A stretch of DNA of 64,000 bases from Palaemon carinicauda (Eukaryota; Arthropoda; Malacostraca; Decapoda; Palaemonidae). Positions 22,426 through 35,021 of this stretch are shown here, piece by piece (position 1 is the first letter of the stretch; every line of letters starts with the position of its first letter). The notes below the pieces were generated by a model, which saw only the letters and a list, made by a program, of their open reading frames with translations, did no database searches and was not told where the DNA came from. Location: positions 62,957,282-63,021,281 of the forward strand of contig NC_090729.1 of assembly GCF_036898095.1 (NCBI RefSeq), read 5' to 3'. Both the position numbers and the translations under genes were made by a program.

Positions 22426-24179
22426 GAGCTTTTCTGCCATTATATCATAATGTTGTGATTTTCCCGCTGAAAGTAGATATGTTAAACAGGTTGCCCTCCA
22501 GAGTCCTTCATCCCAAGCTCTCACTTGACATTGGAAAGACTTGAAGATATTAAAACTTTTTAAGAAGAAACTGAAGACTTTCTGGTCTCCTAAATTGCTT
22601 CAATATGTGGATTTGAAAATTAATTTGGAATTCCTACTGTGTTACAGTTAGATCACATTTTACTCGAGTTTAATTTTCGTAATTTAACTCACATGGAACA
22701 AAACCGTATAACCTACTTGATAAAAAAAAAATAGATATTTGAGGGAAATATTCTTGGGACAGAAAGATTTCAAACAGACCGCTAACCTTTTCACTTGGTT
22801 AGCTTTGGGTCACTTCCCTCTCCAAGCAGTACATCATCCCATCTTCGTCTAGCTTGTCACCAGAGTTGTACTTTCAGGGCCTTTGCCCTAGATCTAGCAC
22901 ATTTCTGGAGAATTTAGCACGATCTTATTATTTGGCATAATTTTGATATTTTACGCCATCACAAAATGTTGTGATTTTCCCTCTGGAAGTATATAATATG
23001 ATAAACTGGTTGCTCTTCAGAGTCTTTCTTCCCATCATGACTTATTGAAACTGTTTCTGCTATATCCTTGTTATATATCGTTAAAAATTATTTAAGGCTC
23101 TGTAAAAGATTATGTAGTGTGTATTCAACGTCATAAATGGCAAAAAGCTCTCCTTTCCTTGAAAGATTTTCCTTGAAAAATTGTTATATATCGTTAAAAA
23201 TTATTAACCCTCTCAAAAGGAAACTGGAGACTTTCTTAAATAAATAAGTAATTAAGTAGATCAAGTATTTAAGTAAGTACTCAAGAGCCACACAACAGCT
23301 ACACAATTTTCTTAGGTACTTTGTACTACATGGCTTTATTCACTGTATTGCAAAAGAAATGAGCAAATTGTCGAATTGTAGATAATGTCATTCTCGGATA
23401 ACTGATACTGTAGTGTATATTACTACTGTATAATATATGTACTTAATCTATCACTAGAGTCAAGTTTCACTGGAATGTAAATCTTCGCAGTATTTGTTCG
23501 AACGACTTGACTATTCGACAACCTACTGCACACGTAGCCTACATCTACAGTAAACAATATATTACTCTAAAACTGTACTGTACAATATGTATACAAATTA
23601 AAGATTAGCTAAGTGTTCATATCCTATACAATGACCACTAACCATTTTCTTACGGAGTTCTATTCATTCTTGAATCATGATGCAACTCTGAAATGTTGCA
23701 GTTATCTCTTGCTCAGTGCAGTAGGGAATCACATGTCTCCAGTGTTACCTCATAAATATAAACAATATCCAAAAATAAAATGATAAGAGTGTGATCTTAT
23801 GTTTACAGTAATTATTAAGATAGTGCATATATTTATGTTCCAATGAAACCAATAAAGTAGATGGCACTGTCGTACATTCCAAAATAAGTGTTATGTTGCG
23901 TATCCTTGTAGAATGTTCAAGGTGATGTAATATTTGTCGTTGTGGAGAGTACCACAGTACGTCCTGTAAAGTACCAGTCACAGGTTTGTTTGCCATCCTA
24001 CACAGTCATGGATAGAAACTCAGCCGGTTTCGGGCTCGTACGCACATTGATGTTCGATGGTGATGAACACAAGTACGAATTGTAAGGAGTCAAATTCCTC
24101 GGGTATTTACAGCTGCAGAAGATACATGGCACTATCTTAAAAGAGGTGGACCTGGATGAAAAATGTATTGCTAAAACTT
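22426..24179. other. No gene recognised; internal direct repeat
   Basis: A ~70-bp block at 22452-22521 (TTGTGATTTTCCCGCTGAAA) recurs at about 22974-23042. Two small minus-strand frames (23745-23996, 23998-24186) show no known motif. Otherwise AT-rich unique-looking DNA. Confidence 0.45.
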
Positions 24180-24759
24180 TTGCCAAAACCTTTTAGTATT
24201 TTGACAAATGTAGTTTATCGTTAGTTATCTGAAGTGCTAAGGACGATAAGTTTTATGTTGGTTGAATATTGTCTAGTGATTTCAGCATATTACTCCACTG
24301 TAAATGATGTGAATAATTATTAGTAATTATCCAGAGGTATCCTATCTGTGTCATCAGTTTTTTAATGTTGATATGTTGAATCAAACGCAAGTGTATAGAT
24401 AACCCTTTAATGTATAATCAGAGGCTACATTACTCGGTGGCTCTGGGCTTCCGAGTTCCAACAACCAACTCCTAACTGACCATCAAGTGTCTTGTAAATA
24501 ATCTCACAAACATAAACATTAGAACAAACATAAGAGCATCACTCTCAAAAGACTTAAATCCTACTGCAGTACAAAAGTAAAAATAATCACATCCTATCTT
24601 TGAGGTAATTAATGGATGCTTGAACCCTAATATGAAAATACATTATTTCAGTGATGTACAATGTATAACATGTTTTATCAATGCAATATGAAGCAATGTT
24701 GTGCTCAATATACATAACATTTGAGGTAATATAGTATATTATTACAATAATACGTAACA
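24180..24759 (-). repeat. gypsy-3 3' LTR (inner end firm, outer end approximate)
   Basis: On the minus strand, TGTTACGTATTATTG follows the polypurine tract AGTTAAGGGGGAGGACAC. The LTR shares GATTACCTCAAAGATAGGA-type and GGATAATTACTAA blocks with both gypsy-1 LTRs, so gypsy-1 and gypsy-3 are the same family. The outer end was not located exactly. Confidence 0.8.
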
Positions 24760-24806
24760 GTGTCCTCCCCCTTAACTGGACATTCTAAAAATCTATATAA
24801 ATCTAA

Positions 24807-27800
24807 TCACTCAGGGGGCTTTCCCCTATTAATCCTATTAGGAAGCACTCTAACCTCATCGTGTACTGGTACATGAATTGATTCTGAATCTACATTTGAT
24901 GTTAGAGCATCTTGGTTAACATTTGACTCATTTGATCTAACTACTTCTGAAAGTTTTCTATCTCTAGCATTCACATGCTCTACTGTATTTCTGTTTAATG
25001 GCTGTAATTGATCAACATGACATTTTACAATATTTCCACCAACTTGAACATCATAATATAAATTTCCTGTCTCTCTTACAATCTCCTGGTACCCACTTCT
25101 CTGGAGTGTTCTACAATCTTACCATGACATTAGATAAAGGTAAAAAATGTCTTACATTAGGAACCTTTAATACTTGTTTATACCGTTTATCTTCTTAATC
25201 ACTTTCCAAACTTGGATACAACAAATCTAACTTACACCTTATCCTCCTCCCCGTCATCAAATTTGATGGTGTCACGCCTGTTGTGCTGTGCGGCATTGTT
25301 CTATAAGACAATATAAACTTTGATACATGCAAAAATATGTTACCCAAATTTGCTTTTCTACACTTCATATTGTGTTTAAATGGTTGAACAAACCTTTCAG
25401 CCTCTCCATTGATGTGTTGCTGAAAATGTATGTTTTATACCATTGACATTACAAAATTCTTCAAACTTTTGTGAGGTAAATTGTGGACCATTATCTATAA
25501 CAATTCTTTCTGGAATACCATGTGTAGAAAAAATTTGCATTAACTCTTTTATTGTGTCGTAAGACGTTATTGTTTTCATTGGAATGACTTCTGGCCACTT
25601 GCTGTAAGCATCTACGACTATCAAAAACAAATAATTTAAAAAAGGACCTACAAAATCTATATACACTCTTTGCCATGGATACATGGGTAACTCCCATGGG
25701 TGCAATCTAGCAAAATGAGGATTGTTCTGTTGCATAACAAAATTCATATGTCATGCCGTTTCCATCATGACTTTTCACTAGACTCTCTTACCTGAAAATC
25801 ATTCGGAGGCTATCATTCAATTTAGGACAATCGACTTATTCCTGGCAAGCCTATCTATAACAACCAAACCTTGGTATAGGCTAATACCGTATACATCAAA
25901 GGCATAGGCTAATATTCTAAGCCTATACTTAAAGTTGAACTTGACTCTTGCTGTGGAGAAGTACGGATCTTCATTTGCAGTGGAGGTTGATGGAAAGGCT
26001 GGTTCCCAGGGTCTTTTTACTCTTACTTCTACAAGTGCTAGTACATGACAAGTACTCCAAACTGGTACCCTGTAATACAAAGTCTTCGTTTAGGACAACG
26101 ATCCTATGTCAAACAACATGCAATTCGTAGCCTAGGCTATACTGTACTTTAAAATAACCTATTGGTTATGCTGAACAGTTAGCGTGGCAACTCAAATAAT
26201 AAAAACTTCACAAATCTGAAATTGATATTACACATTTTAACATACGATTGGTAGCAAACTTCCAACCACATGCAAACACTGCATGAAGCAGTTTCAATAC
26301 TGGCAGGATTATCGTAACTTTATTTGATAACTCTGTTACTGTATTGCATTCAAAAAAAAAAACCCACAACAGACAATATCACGTGTTATTAAAACAGATA
26401 AATGATAACTAAAACAAGTGCATACATTTTACAAGGGATAAAGTACGACTTTCACATAATAATAAGAGGAGCAACACCGTTTCCCCTCTATACTGATCGC
26501 TGTCGACTTCAAGAGTGTGCTCTGAGCTTACCTCGCACAGCTACGCCCGAGGCTCACGCAACTACGCCTTTGTTTACCTTGTGCACTCAATCACAGACTT
26601 TCGACCGCAGACACTACTACTCCTTTGTTACGCCTCTCTACACCTCTCCGTATGCACACTTGATCCTACGCCATCTCAACTACGTGTGGCTAACATAACA
26701 TTTTGATGAGATGAAAACCAATTCGTTTATTAAGACCAATAATCATCAAGGGAATTACCATTCAGTTGAATGTGAGCATTTCTGTCATTACACATACAAT
26801 TCCTTATATAAGATTCCACATCTTTATATACACCTGGCCACCATACAAAAGTTCTTGCAATTGACTTTGATCTTACAATACCTTGGTGATCAGCATGTAT
26901 TTTTGACAAAACTTTATTCCTCAGTGAATTAGGAATAACTACCCTTGAACCTCTCATCACTATTCCTTGTGTTACACTCATTTCATAACATATATCCCTA
27001 TAGGGTTTACAATTTTCCTCTTTTCCACGTAAGTCCCTACCTGTCATTAAATTCTCCAAAACCTTACTAAGTACTGGGTCTTTCTTGGTACTGTGTGCTA
27101 CATCGTTTGCTGAAATGGATACATCATATACAGAAATTAACAGAATACTGTCATCATACTCTTCTGGAGCTTTGTCTACTGGTAATCTAGATAAAGCATC
27201 AGCATTAGCCATCTTTGATGTTGGACGGTATTCTATATCATAGTGGTACACAGCTAACGTAATTGTCCAACGTTGTAGTTTTGCAGCTACCAACGTAGAT
27301 AAACTGGCTTTTGGACCCAATATTGCTAATAAAGGTTTATGATCTAACAAGTTTGAACCTTTTCCTACCATAAGGATGCATATGAAATTTCTTAACTCCA
27401 TACACTAATGCTAAACCTTCTTTTCTATTTGAGAGCAATTCTTTTCTGCCTTGTTCAATACTCTAGAAGTGAATGCAATTGTTTTTTCTGTCCCATATGG
27501 CATTATATGAGATAATACCGCACCTAAACCTATGCTTGATGCATCACATACTAATTTAACTGGTAAATCCATTTGATAATGTACTAGGAATGTAGGTGAT
27601 GTTATTTCCTGTTTGATTCTTTCAAAAGATTCCTGACACTCTTTTGTCCACTTCCATTCTACACCCTTATTCAACAAATTATACAATGGATGTGCAATTG
27701 TAGACAAATTCTGAATGAAATTCCCATGAAATGTTACTAAACCTAAAATTGATTGTAATTCCTTAACATTTTCTGGTACTTTTGTTGATTGTACAGCCTT

Positions 27801-28788
27801 AATCTTCTCTTGAGTTTTGTGAATACCCTTGCCATTAATTACAAAACCTAAGTATTCCACTGAATCCACTTCTAACACACATTTGCTCTTATTTACTCTA
27901 ATATTATGTTCCTTCAACTCCTTCAGAACTGTTCGCAATCTTTCTCTATGTTCTCTTGTGCCTTCACTAGCAATTGAAATATCTTATATAAAAATGAATA
28001 CTCCTTGCATTCCTGAAAAAAAATCTTATCCATAGTTTGTTGCCATATAGCTTGAGTACTTGCAACTCCATAAGGTAATATATTCTGTCTAAACAAACCT
28101 AAGGATGTATTTACTGTACATAATTTCTGTGAACTTTCATCCATGAGAAGTTGTTGAAATGCTTGTCTTAAACCTAACTTAGAAAAAAACACTGCATCCT
28201 GATTTAGTTGCAAACATATCTTTCGGATTTGGTAATGGATGTTAAGCTACTTGCAGTTGTGGATTGAACGTTACTTTGTAATCTCCATATAACCTAACCT
28301 GACCATTTTCCTTAACAATAGGTACTAATGGAGAAGCCCGATCTGAATATGTAACCTTTTCCCATGAACCTTCATTTTTTAATCTCCTGATTTCTGTTTC
28401 AACTGCACTTTTCAATGCATACAGTACTGTTCTGGGGTCACAAAATCTAGGAGCACTGTCCAGTTTAAAAACTGAATTGCCTTTGCGTTCTTTACCTTTA
28501 TCTTCAAATACGTCTTGAAAATCAGATATAATATTATGCACAGACATTTCATTTCTGTGTTCATCTTGTCTACCTGTAATCTTCAAAATACTAGGCCAAT
28601 CTAATTTCAAATACTGTAGCCAATCCAAACCTAGCAAAGTTTGTCCTTTAATTTTTACTACTGTTAATGGCATTCTCTCTAATTTCTGTTCTTTGTACTG
28701 TACCTCTACGTTCGGACACCTATTACCTGAATATCAAAACCATTATAACCTTTCAAAACTCGATTTGTACCTTCTAATAACAAATTAG
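24807..28788 (-). pseudogene. Ty3/gypsy pol of gypsy-3: protease end, RT, RNase H, integrase
   Basis: Minus-strand order: end of protease (TLLGLDWLQYLKLDW), RT entry (RASPLVPIVKENGQVR), motif A (FSKLGLRQAFQQLLMDESS, the catalytic Asp of the usual LDL replaced by Gly), motif B (LPYGVASTQAIWQQTMD), and the active-site region near 27985, which reads FI then a stop then DI in place of the usual Y/F-I-D-D. RT thumb and RNase H follow (LVCDASSIGLGAVLS; NCSQIEKK; ADALSRLP). The integrase zinc region (HADHQGI, WWPGVYKDVESYIRNC) is cut at 26772. The core resumes at 25747 (VYIDFVGPF, VDAYSKWPEV, VIDNGPQFTS), with the C-terminal block ending at 24807. Multiple stops and frameshifts. Confidence 0.93.
25750..26772. 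repeat. ~1-kb insertion in gypsy-3 integrase; right 610 bp = unclassified repeat, copy 2
   Basis: It separates the integrase zinc region (ending near 26772) from the DDE core (starting 25747). The right part, 26163-26772, matches 21772-22425. The left part (25750-26162) has no partner in the window. No terminal inverted repeats or clear target duplication could be seen, so the mechanism is unknown. There is no protein motif. Confidence 0.7.
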
Positions 28789-29152
28789 AAAACGGATTTT
28801 GAGCAAAGCGTAAAATCTGTTTTTGGGTGAGATAGCCATGTCCTCCTGATGGAAGTTCCTTAAGGTAACTTCCTAAGGGATATATGTACTACAGTGATAT
28901 TCCTAGAGAATTTCACCTTTAGGTATCCAGAATTCTAACTCCTGGCGCAAATATCCTTAATTTTCTCTCAAGGATATCGCATAATATAAGAGGACGTATT
29001 TTTGACACGCCTCATAGCAATCTGCACCCCTAATAGCGTTTACGCTTCGAGGAGGTGTGGCAAAATAAAAGGGAGCCGTATCAAGGCTACCCCGTTCTCG
29101 TACTACTATTGAGAATGATAACAGCGCCATTCCCACGATGGTAGACATTCCT
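28789..29152. repeat. DIRS-A inverted terminal repeat, left
   Basis: Begins AAAACGGATTTTGAGC and then carries the block CATGTCCTCCTGATGGAAG through TGACACGCC and CCATTCCCACGATGG. Nearly identical, in inverse orientation, to 35022-35354 except at the outermost ~45 bp, where the two ends differ. That difference is the normal DIRS arrangement, with each end complemented by half of the ICR. Confidence 0.9.
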
Positions 29153-29235
29153 TGTAGCATTGAGCATGGTGTTACAGATACAGTACCACGAGGTTATTTT
29201 TTGAAGATCTTTTCTTTTAGAAGAGATGGGTGGGT

Positions 29236-29332
29236 CCATCAGGACGACATGGCTATCTCACCCAAAAATAGAATTTTTTGCTTCGCTCAAAATCCGTTTT
29301 TTAGGCTCAAGCCATGTCGTCCTGATGGAAGC
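29236..29332. repeat. DIRS internal complementary region of DIRS-A
   Basis: CCATCAGGACGACATGGCTA... AAAATCCGTTTT is the inverse of the left outer end; TTAGGCTCAAGCCATGTCGT and on is the outer sequence of the right end. The two halves meet at a T-run (29297-29302). Same structure as 12891-12986 in DIRS-D. Confidence 0.9.
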
Positions 29333-30261
29333 ATACCAGAGCATTAGTGTATCTGTGGATTTTCATCAGTGCCTTAACCTTATAGCAACCTTTTCTATGG
29401 TCATGGGGACCAATTGAGACAAGAGACGTCACCATTACTCGTCATCATCACTAATCATAAACAATGCTAGTGCTTCCTGCCTCCTACAGGGAAGAGTCAT
29501 CTAGACAGAAGAAAAGGGGTCTCGGGGTTAACATATATTGCATGACCAAACATAAGTATACACTGAATATACAAATAGTCTCATAGTTGTATATTTGCTG
29601 AATTAACATCAGTGTCTCTTATATCTATATTTGTGAGAATACAATCATATGAGGAATACTTTGGTAAGTCGAAGAACTCTGGCATGTATACACACAATTG
29701 TCTGGCGAAAGCGGACGAACTACATCCTAATAGACATTTATTCCTAATAAATGACTAAAAGGGATGGTTAGTAAAGCGAATGTAGTATGACAATGGGATT
29801 ATACCTGTAACAAGTACAGAGACTATATTCTTTCTTAAAGGGAAGAAATGATGAGTGCCACTCTCAGACTGAAAAAGAATTATAAAACAATTTCTCTTCA
29901 TAATGCCTGTACTGGTTACTTCTATCTGCACTGTGTACTACATACACTGGCAATAGTGCTATCTGTATAATTCCACACCTGGGATTTTGAACAGAGGTAG
30001 TGTCACCATGGGAACACTTAATCAAGAGAGGTCACACCTAAGAAGGGTGACCGCTTCACCCTTTAATTGACAGTCTCAGTCAATTAGCTGTTCATCGTAG
30101 AATTAGACGCCAGGTTAAATATTCTACCTGGCGTCACCACATATTGCTTCAGAACACAGATTTGTCTAGCATAGTATATGTAGAACACTCTGGATGATTC
30201 TCATCCGTTACATGTGCGAGGACATGTGAGGTCTCAAACCAAAAACTGTTTACTACAGTAA

Positions 30262-30845
30262 TTAGGGGGCAGGTTTTAATACACCACCTGCCGCCACTAC
30301 GAAGTGTTTCAGTTCATGCACTTGTTTTGCATAGTGTTTGTAAAACACTCTGGATGATTTCCATCCAGTGTATGAACGAAGGCACTCAAAGTCCATATAC
30401 TGAAAGAAGTTCAGTGATGGAGCAACTTTTCTTGGATCATGACCTGCGGGAGTACTGTCCTGATCCGCTCTACGAATAAAGTAGGTGAGCTTTGCCTTCA
30501 GTTGTTTTAGGGATAAATTTGATCCAGAGGTTTCTCCTTTAAAGAGCTGTCCTCCCCTGAAGTCTGAAGTTCTACGAAGATAGACCTTAAGACACTCTAC
30601 AGGTCATAGAGAGATATCTTCCTTCAGAGGGCAGATTCTCCAGGGACCCCATCTCTTAGTGGGTAGCTCATTTTTAGCGAAAAAGGATGGATCAGGAAAG
30701 AGATTCAGTTCTCCCACTTCCGTGAACTGAATGTGACCCTCATCTCTGGATAGGACCACTATCTCACTATCTCTAGCCCCAGAGGCTATAGCAAATAGAA
30801 AAATAACCTATATTGCCTTTTGAGATCCCAAATCTTTTTCTAACC
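30262..30845 (-). pseudogene. DIRS-A tyrosine recombinase catalytic domain, N-terminal domain deleted
   Basis: All catalytic landmarks are readable: Arg in IASGARDSEIVVLS, the H-x-x-R box GHDPRK, the Trp in TGWKSSRVFYKHYAKQ and the nucleophile Tyr. One in-frame stop lies between, after KEDISL, and the ORF ends at 30262-30264. The core-binding domain present in DIRS-D is missing: the frame jumps from RFGISK directly to the IASG block, an internal deletion of ~370 bp. Just downstream, at 30064-30255, a second diverged copy of the C-terminal tail (ESSRVFYIYYARQ) sits in tandem. Confidence 0.85.
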
Positions 30846-30849
30846 ACTA

Positions 30850-32275
30850 GAGCAAGAAACTCATGAAATGAAGGGTTTGTGTTCTCTGTGATAAAACAAA
30901 GGCATTTAATTTCTGAACTTTTGGAAATAAACCTAGGATCAGAGCTAGGACCAGCCTCATCTTCAAGTTCTTCAAATTGTCTATCAGCCCCATTAGAGGA
31001 TCCTCGTATGGGGCTACATATCGAGGTAGTTTCTTGAAGACGCTTGTGACAAAGAGGTCAAATTGTAGTTCCGGGACTTGTTTCCAACTGGGAGGGAATA
31101 GGTTTGCGTCCATGGGTCATTCCAACTCTATCGGCTTGGACCGAAATAGAGCATCCACTGTCACCTTGTGGATCAGTTGTAAATGAACTGCTGGCAGGTG
31201 TCATCCCTTTAAGAAAGGGATGGGAAACTTCACCTAGACTGTATGAGACGTTCAATTGTGACGTCTTATTATCGCTTCGGTGTCCCAGATCAGTCGTAGG
31301 AAGTCTGATCTGTATGGAGGGGGTTCCCCACTCATGATAGGACCAGCCGAGTCTTGGGACTTTCGTGCTTTAATTTTTGTTAGAGAAGCGATTAAAGGCG
31401 GACCGATATCAGTCTTTTTTTTAACTCTCTAAGCGTTTGATGCGTATTTTTTCCAGGCTCTTAACGCATCTTTCCGCTGTACTCTTTGCACTAGGTCTGT
31501 CACTTTTGCGAACTGGGGAAAGTTTAGCGCTTGTCCCTGTTGGCGTCTTGGAAATCTGATTGATTACCTGAGTCTCTTGACAGACCTCGCGAGCTCATTT
31601 TATATTCCCAAGGGTAAGGAGAGTTGATGTGACTGTGGGCTTCAATGGTTTTTCAGTCATTGAAACCCTTGAGCTGGAGAAAGTCGAGACTTCTAGAAGC
31701 TTATCTGGCATCCATGATGTCCCGGGAACCGGGTCATTTCCTTGAATGCACATTAGCCAGCCACTTTGGGTGCTGCCCACCCCAGCCTCTCGTTCAGGTA
31801 TATAAATGCCTGAACCATTTCTAGGCTTGACTTTGAAGTGACTAAGTCTGCCAATCCTATGAAGATACTTAGGACTGTGAATCCGACACATATCTTTCCT
31901 AGGAGGAATGTTACTATCTGTAACTTGAACTCTGGATAGGAGGATGGGGGGTGGTTGACTGAAAGGGTCCGCAGGACACCTTTCAGGTCTGACAAGACTA
32001 CAAACAACCCTACTTGGGACAAGGTCCATATTTTCGGAAGGATTAACATTCAGAACTTGCTGTTTTCTATGAACTTGTTGAGTGGCGACAAGTTCAGAAT
32101 GACTCAGAGATTTCTTGAGTCCATCTTGTGAACACAAAACAGCCTTCCCTGGAACTCGATGGGCTATTGTTTTCTTACCACCTGTATGCTCTATAGCTCT
32201 CAGGTATACTCCTCCAGGAGGATTTTGAATTGTAGGAGAAGGTAAGGAAATGATGGTTGGGACATTTCTGTGTCC
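30850..32275 (-). pseudogene. DIRS-A reverse transcriptase / RNase H relic
   Basis: The RT frame shows VILNLSPLNKFIENSKF (fingers), LSDLKGVL (motif A, Asp kept), SIFIGLADLV, and IYLNERLGWAAPKVAG in place of the YLDDWLVWA active site. Then come the KSR.SPAQ block and LSLPLG with stops between. RNase H is largely decayed; its end is clear at 31113-30990 (LFPPSWKQVPELQFDLFVTS, KLPRYVAPYEDPLMGLIDNL), the conserved close of DIRS RNase H before the recombinase. A second frame over the same DNA (32329-31595) stays open for 244 codons. Confidence 0.85.
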
Positions 32276-32277
32276 CA

Positions 32278-33649
32278 TCAAGGGCTCATCTTGAATAGGC
32301 TTTGGACCGAAGGATCGAAGGTCCTGCAATCCTGAAGGAATGTTCCTCCTAGCAGAAGCGTCTTCATGCTTCGAATAGTCAGTAGGTTTAACTTTTGACC
32401 ATCTGCATGTGGCATCGTAGTCACTGGAATAGTGGAATGTTGTTGAGCAGCCCGGATATTTCCAGCATTTTCGATCTTCTTTTTAGGTTGGGGACCCACA
32501 ACCATGGAAGATCTTCTCATAGAAACGATGCCCCATTTTTGGAAAAGACTTATGTTCTCCATGGTGGCGTTCTTAATTAGTTTTTTAATTAACTCGTGTG
32601 GGAAGAAGTCTTTACCCCAGATGTTGGAAGATATTAGCTTCCTCGTTTCTTGCTTCACTGTTGCAGCAACGAACACAAACTCTCTACATGCTCTCCTAGC
32701 CTTCATAAAGGCGTAAACGTCCTTCACTAAGATAGCCATATGCATTTTGGCTATGACCATGAGCATGTCTGGGGTATTTTTGTAGGTTGAACACAACTCT
32801 ATGTAGTTTTGTAGAGAAAGGGAGGTCGCAAGTCTCTCTTTTGTCTCTTGTTCATTATGTAATAGCAACTCAGATAATTTAGGGAGACATACATTAAGTT
32901 GTCGACTTGCGACATCCGCGACTAATTTTCCTACTGAAAAAGTCAAATGGACTTCTTTCCAATCCTTTTCCTGTCCCGGAAAAGCTGGTGAAAGAGGCTT
33001 GCACTCTTCGAGTGTAGGACATGGCTTACCCGCCTCCACCGCTTTGGCAACAGATATAAATGCCATCCCCGTAAAGGGGAATGAGAGTGAAGAAGGAGCA
33101 AGAAAGGAAGGGTGTCTGTTATTCAGTGAGAATACCTTCGACTCTGAATAACCCGCCTTTTTCAGACTACCTGAGAGGATAGTCTGTGCCTTATCATGGT
33201 CGAGAATCATGACCTCCTTTGGTTCTGTTCCTTTCCTTGAATTTGGTTCGTACTTCAGTCGAACCCAACAATTAGGGAGAGCATCAAAGCTTGGCCAAAA
33301 TTGAATTTTGTCCAAAAGAACAGCACCCATTTTCTCTGAGATGTAGAGATTGCCATTTAAAATTGGCATCTGTTACGCAAACCTCCAGGGATTGGTTTTG
33401 GTGCATGTTGGTAGGTCTTGATCCATGGGTCATTTAACTGACCCCTGGGAAGCGACAAGAGAAGCAAGGCTCTATCTTGCGTTTTTCTTCCTGCTTTTCG
33501 TTTTGTTTTCGAAAGCCCTTTATCTGATTCTTCAGTTGGATATATAATTGTACCATTTTATCCAATAGAGGAGTAGAAGACAAAGATGTCGATAGCAAGG
33601 GACTTCCCACTCTCAGCCGGCAGCCTCCGGCAGCCGCCAGTTGCCGCAC
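32278..33649 (-). pseudogene. DIRS-A gag-like protein, N-terminal domain deleted
   Basis: Two frames, 33649-33434 and 33369-32278, together correspond to the central and C-terminal gag of DIRS-C. Family blocks: GAVLLDKIQFWPSFDALPNC, DHDKAQTILSGSLKKAGYS, SVAKAVEAGKPCPTLEECKP, VHLTFSVGKLVADVASRQL, DMLMVIAKMHMAILVKDVYA, FMKARRACREFVFVAATVKQ. The start is not the family start: the N-terminal Cys/His domain and acidic linker are gone because the leader joins gag directly near 33590. The 363-codon main frame is the longest DIRS gag frame in the window. Confidence 0.85.
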
Positions 33650-35021
33650 CTGCTAACTGCCGGCACCCGCCAGCTATCGGCAGCCATCTTGGCTGCCGAC
33701 AGTCATCGGCTAATGGTAGGGACCATAGCTGCCGACAAATGATGTGGTTGCCTGCAGTATGCATTGCCGTCAGCCAATGTTAGGGCTAGAGAGGGAGTCT
33801 GGCTGGCTCCGGCAACCTACCGGCAATGGTAAGGTTGCAAGATGCTGGCCCAAGAAAGACAATGGCTCGGCCATCAAAAGTGGACAGAGGGGTAGGGAAC
33901 AGTTTCCTGAATAGAGTGTGAAAGGAACTGAAAAAATTGTCAGTCCCACCACTTGTTAAAAGAAACTCTGTTTCAGTATTGGCAGAATCCTAGGTGATAG
34001 GAGACTCTCAGTTCTCCATCCTAGAGATTGCCAACACATTTAAGGGGATGGCGGCATTGCCGCCTCCTCTCATCACGGGAGAAACAGAGTTCCAGTGCCA
34101 CGTCATCCTAGGCAAAAGAAGATCACTCTTCAGCGTAGAGGACTGCGGCGCAGGACTAGTATTATAGTCGCAAGGAGAAGATGGTATCCTACCACTACTT
34201 CAAGTGCGGCTAGGGAGGGCTAACCTCCATTGCCGGTAGCCTAGCCGGCAGGGGAATGATGGTATTCTACAACCCATTCGCCCTGCCGGCAGGTCGCCGA
34301 CATAAGACTAAATACTCTGAAATTCTAACTAAATCCCAAAACCTGCTGGTATACCACAACCAGCGGTTCAAGGGAAGTGGAAGGAAAAACCCTAGGTTAG
34401 TCATGTCTGAATAAAATTCAAGGCTCGGCTATTAGGGTTGTAGCCTGAAGCTACACTCAGAGGGAAAGATATTACCCTTAAATCTCCGAAGAGACATGTA
34501 ATGTTTCATATAATTCTAAGAGGTATCAGTCTCCGCTGAATTGAAAACAATACACGAAGGTAACCGGGGGATGTCTGAAAATATAGTAAAACGCCTAGGT
34601 TAGAATACCTAGGCTAGACGAGATCTCGGTTACCTAACTCACCGAAACTCTAACTATATTATCAACAGAGAAAGGAAAATTATGCACATTATCAAATCTT
34701 TATGAGAAAAATTGCCTAAATAGCTAAATAATTAAAATAATTAAATAAAGCTATTTAAACTGGAAGACGTTCTGCTATTTAAAAAACACATGCCTAACGA
34801 AAGACGGCACCCATGGCACCTCCAGTAACTGGCCTAGCTCTTAAGCACAATAAATTACTCTAATTACATTGTGAAAAAGGAGCTAAATTATACTCATAGT
34901 AAAGACCCGATACTCAACTTTCCAGGGGCGGTAAAAGATGGAGAAAGCATAATTTATAATCCTTAAAACGATCGAAAAGTTCGTTCAGCAGGAAATACCA
35001 CCGAGCGAAATCGCTACAAAA
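33590..35021 (-). other. DIRS-A leader, GC-rich CCGGC motif cluster
   Basis: Non-coding leader between terminal repeat and gag. The part next to gag (33610-33730) and around 34200-34300 is rich in TGCCGGC/GCCGGCA motifs in an otherwise AT-rich window. The same motif clusters occur in the leaders of DIRS-B and DIRS-C. Confidence 0.75.

Noticed and set aside
23745..24186. Two adjacent minus-strand frames as an uncharacterised gene
   Set aside because: They are short, in different frames, without recognisable domains or conserved neighbours.
33434..33783. Small frames rich in Ala, Gly and Arg in the GC-rich DIRS leader
   Set aside because: They arise from the GCCGGC motif cluster and are not conserved between the DIRS-A, -B and -C leaders.
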